Shown here in pieces: positions 63,861 through 64,000 of a DNA stretch of 64,000 nt (position 1 is the stretch's first letter; every line of letters begins with the position of its first letter). The DNA lies in NCBI RefSeq assembly GCF_042685745.1, contig NZ_JBHUNT010000001.1, positions 3,348,001 through 3,412,000 on the forward strand, written 5' to 3'. The stretch is from Prauserella_A oleivorans (GTDB lineage Bacteria > Actinomycetota > Actinomycetes > Mycobacteriales > Pseudonocardiaceae). The notes under the pieces were generated by a model, which saw nothing but the letters and a program-made list of their open reading frames with translations, searched no databases and was not told the origin of the DNA. The position numbers were made by a program, and so were the translations under genes.

Positions 63861-64000
63861 TCACGGCCCGGTGAGAGCAGCCGTCGCGACCCGCGTGATC
63901 TCGGCGACGACGTCCTCCATCGGCACGCGCCTGCCGCCGGCCGCGCAGTGATAGCCGAGCTCGTTGACGGCACCGATGAGCGCGACGGCGCTGAGGTGGA
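63861..64000 (-). CDS. C-terminal fragment of a probable TetR-family regulator
   Basis: Only the last 46 residues or so are inside the window; the gene runs off the right edge. The visible stretch (SAVALIGAVNELGYHCAAG, then VPMEDVVAEITRVATAALTGP and TGA) has the feel of the last two helices of TetR-family ligand domains (a GAVNEL helix and a final EI-RVATAAL helix). No DNA-binding domain can be checked here, so the assignment is tentative. Confidence 0.45.
   Translation of the reverse strand, partial: HLSAVALIGAVNELGYHCAAGGRRVPMEDVVAEITRVATAALTGP

Overview
The window is a high-GC actinobacterial chromosome segment. The 16S rRNA sequence, frequent GTG starts, strict codon bias and gene order all point to a member of the Pseudonocardiaceae (Amycolatopsis / Saccharomonospora / Prauserella type); genus is not resolved here. 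The order of core genes follows the Mycobacterium tuberculosis block Rv1637c-Rv1713 closely (metallo-hydrolase, uvrA, infC-rpmI-rplT, tsnR, pheST, argCJBDFRGH, mpg, tyrS, TPR protein, HAD phosphatase, small protein, tlyA, nadK, recN, steA, steB, pyrG, nudix, xerD, parA, scpA, scpB, rluB, cmk, der). It is a vertically inherited housekeeping backbone with lineage-specific insertions. No CRISPR array, insertion sequence, prophage, tRNA gene or defence island was seen.

Layout. 1-5.7 kb: SAM methyltransferase, PASTA lipoprotein, metallo-hydrolase, uvrA and a SRPBCC protein. 5.9-10.1 kb: an inserted C4-dicarboxylate module (dctA divergent from a DcuS/DcuR-type two-component system) and a RidA protein. 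10.1-16.7 kb: translation genes (infC with an ATC start, rpmI, rplT, a SpoU-type rRNA methylase, pheS, pheT). 16.8-26.3 kb: an AlkD-like glycosylase, then the full arginine operon argCJBDFRGH. 26.4-29.2 kb: mpg, a nucleotidyltransferase and tyrS. 29.3-34.8 kb: a complete rRNA operon (16S-23S-5S, no spacer tRNA) with leader, processing stem and terminator. 34.8-43.5 kb: a TPR protein with a huge Arg/Asp-rich disordered half, HAD phosphatase, tlyA, nadK, recN, steA and steB. 43.6-52.9 kb: aroA (antisense), pyrG, nudix, TM2 protein, xerD, parA with an RHH partner, scpA, scpB and rluB. 52.9-60.9 kb: an inserted cation/proton antiporter island (KhtTU-like pair divergent from a seven-gene mrp operon). 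61-63.8 kb: cmk, plsC and der. The window ends in the C-terminus of a probable TetR regulator.

The most interesting signals are regulatory. (1) The three DNA-repair genes uvrA, recN and alkD each have an upstream element fitting the mycobacterial PafBC / RecA-independent damage promoter (TGTCRGTG-N8-TAnnnT) with exact spacing, two of the three imperfect in the first half. (2) About ten first-in-operon genes have a -10-like hexamer 6-7 nt before the start codon, predicting leaderless mRNAs. (3) infC appears to start at ATC behind a perfect AAGGAGG and a nested hairpin leader. (4) Short 'relay' ORFs begin on the upstream stop codon and end on or near the downstream start codon at gapped junctions in the phe and arg operons. 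(5) ArgF has Asp where the catalytic-site HCLP cysteine normally sits, and PlsC has HX4E instead of HX4D. Many adjacent genes overlap by 4 nt (ATGA/GTGA), so most blocks are tightly coupled operons.
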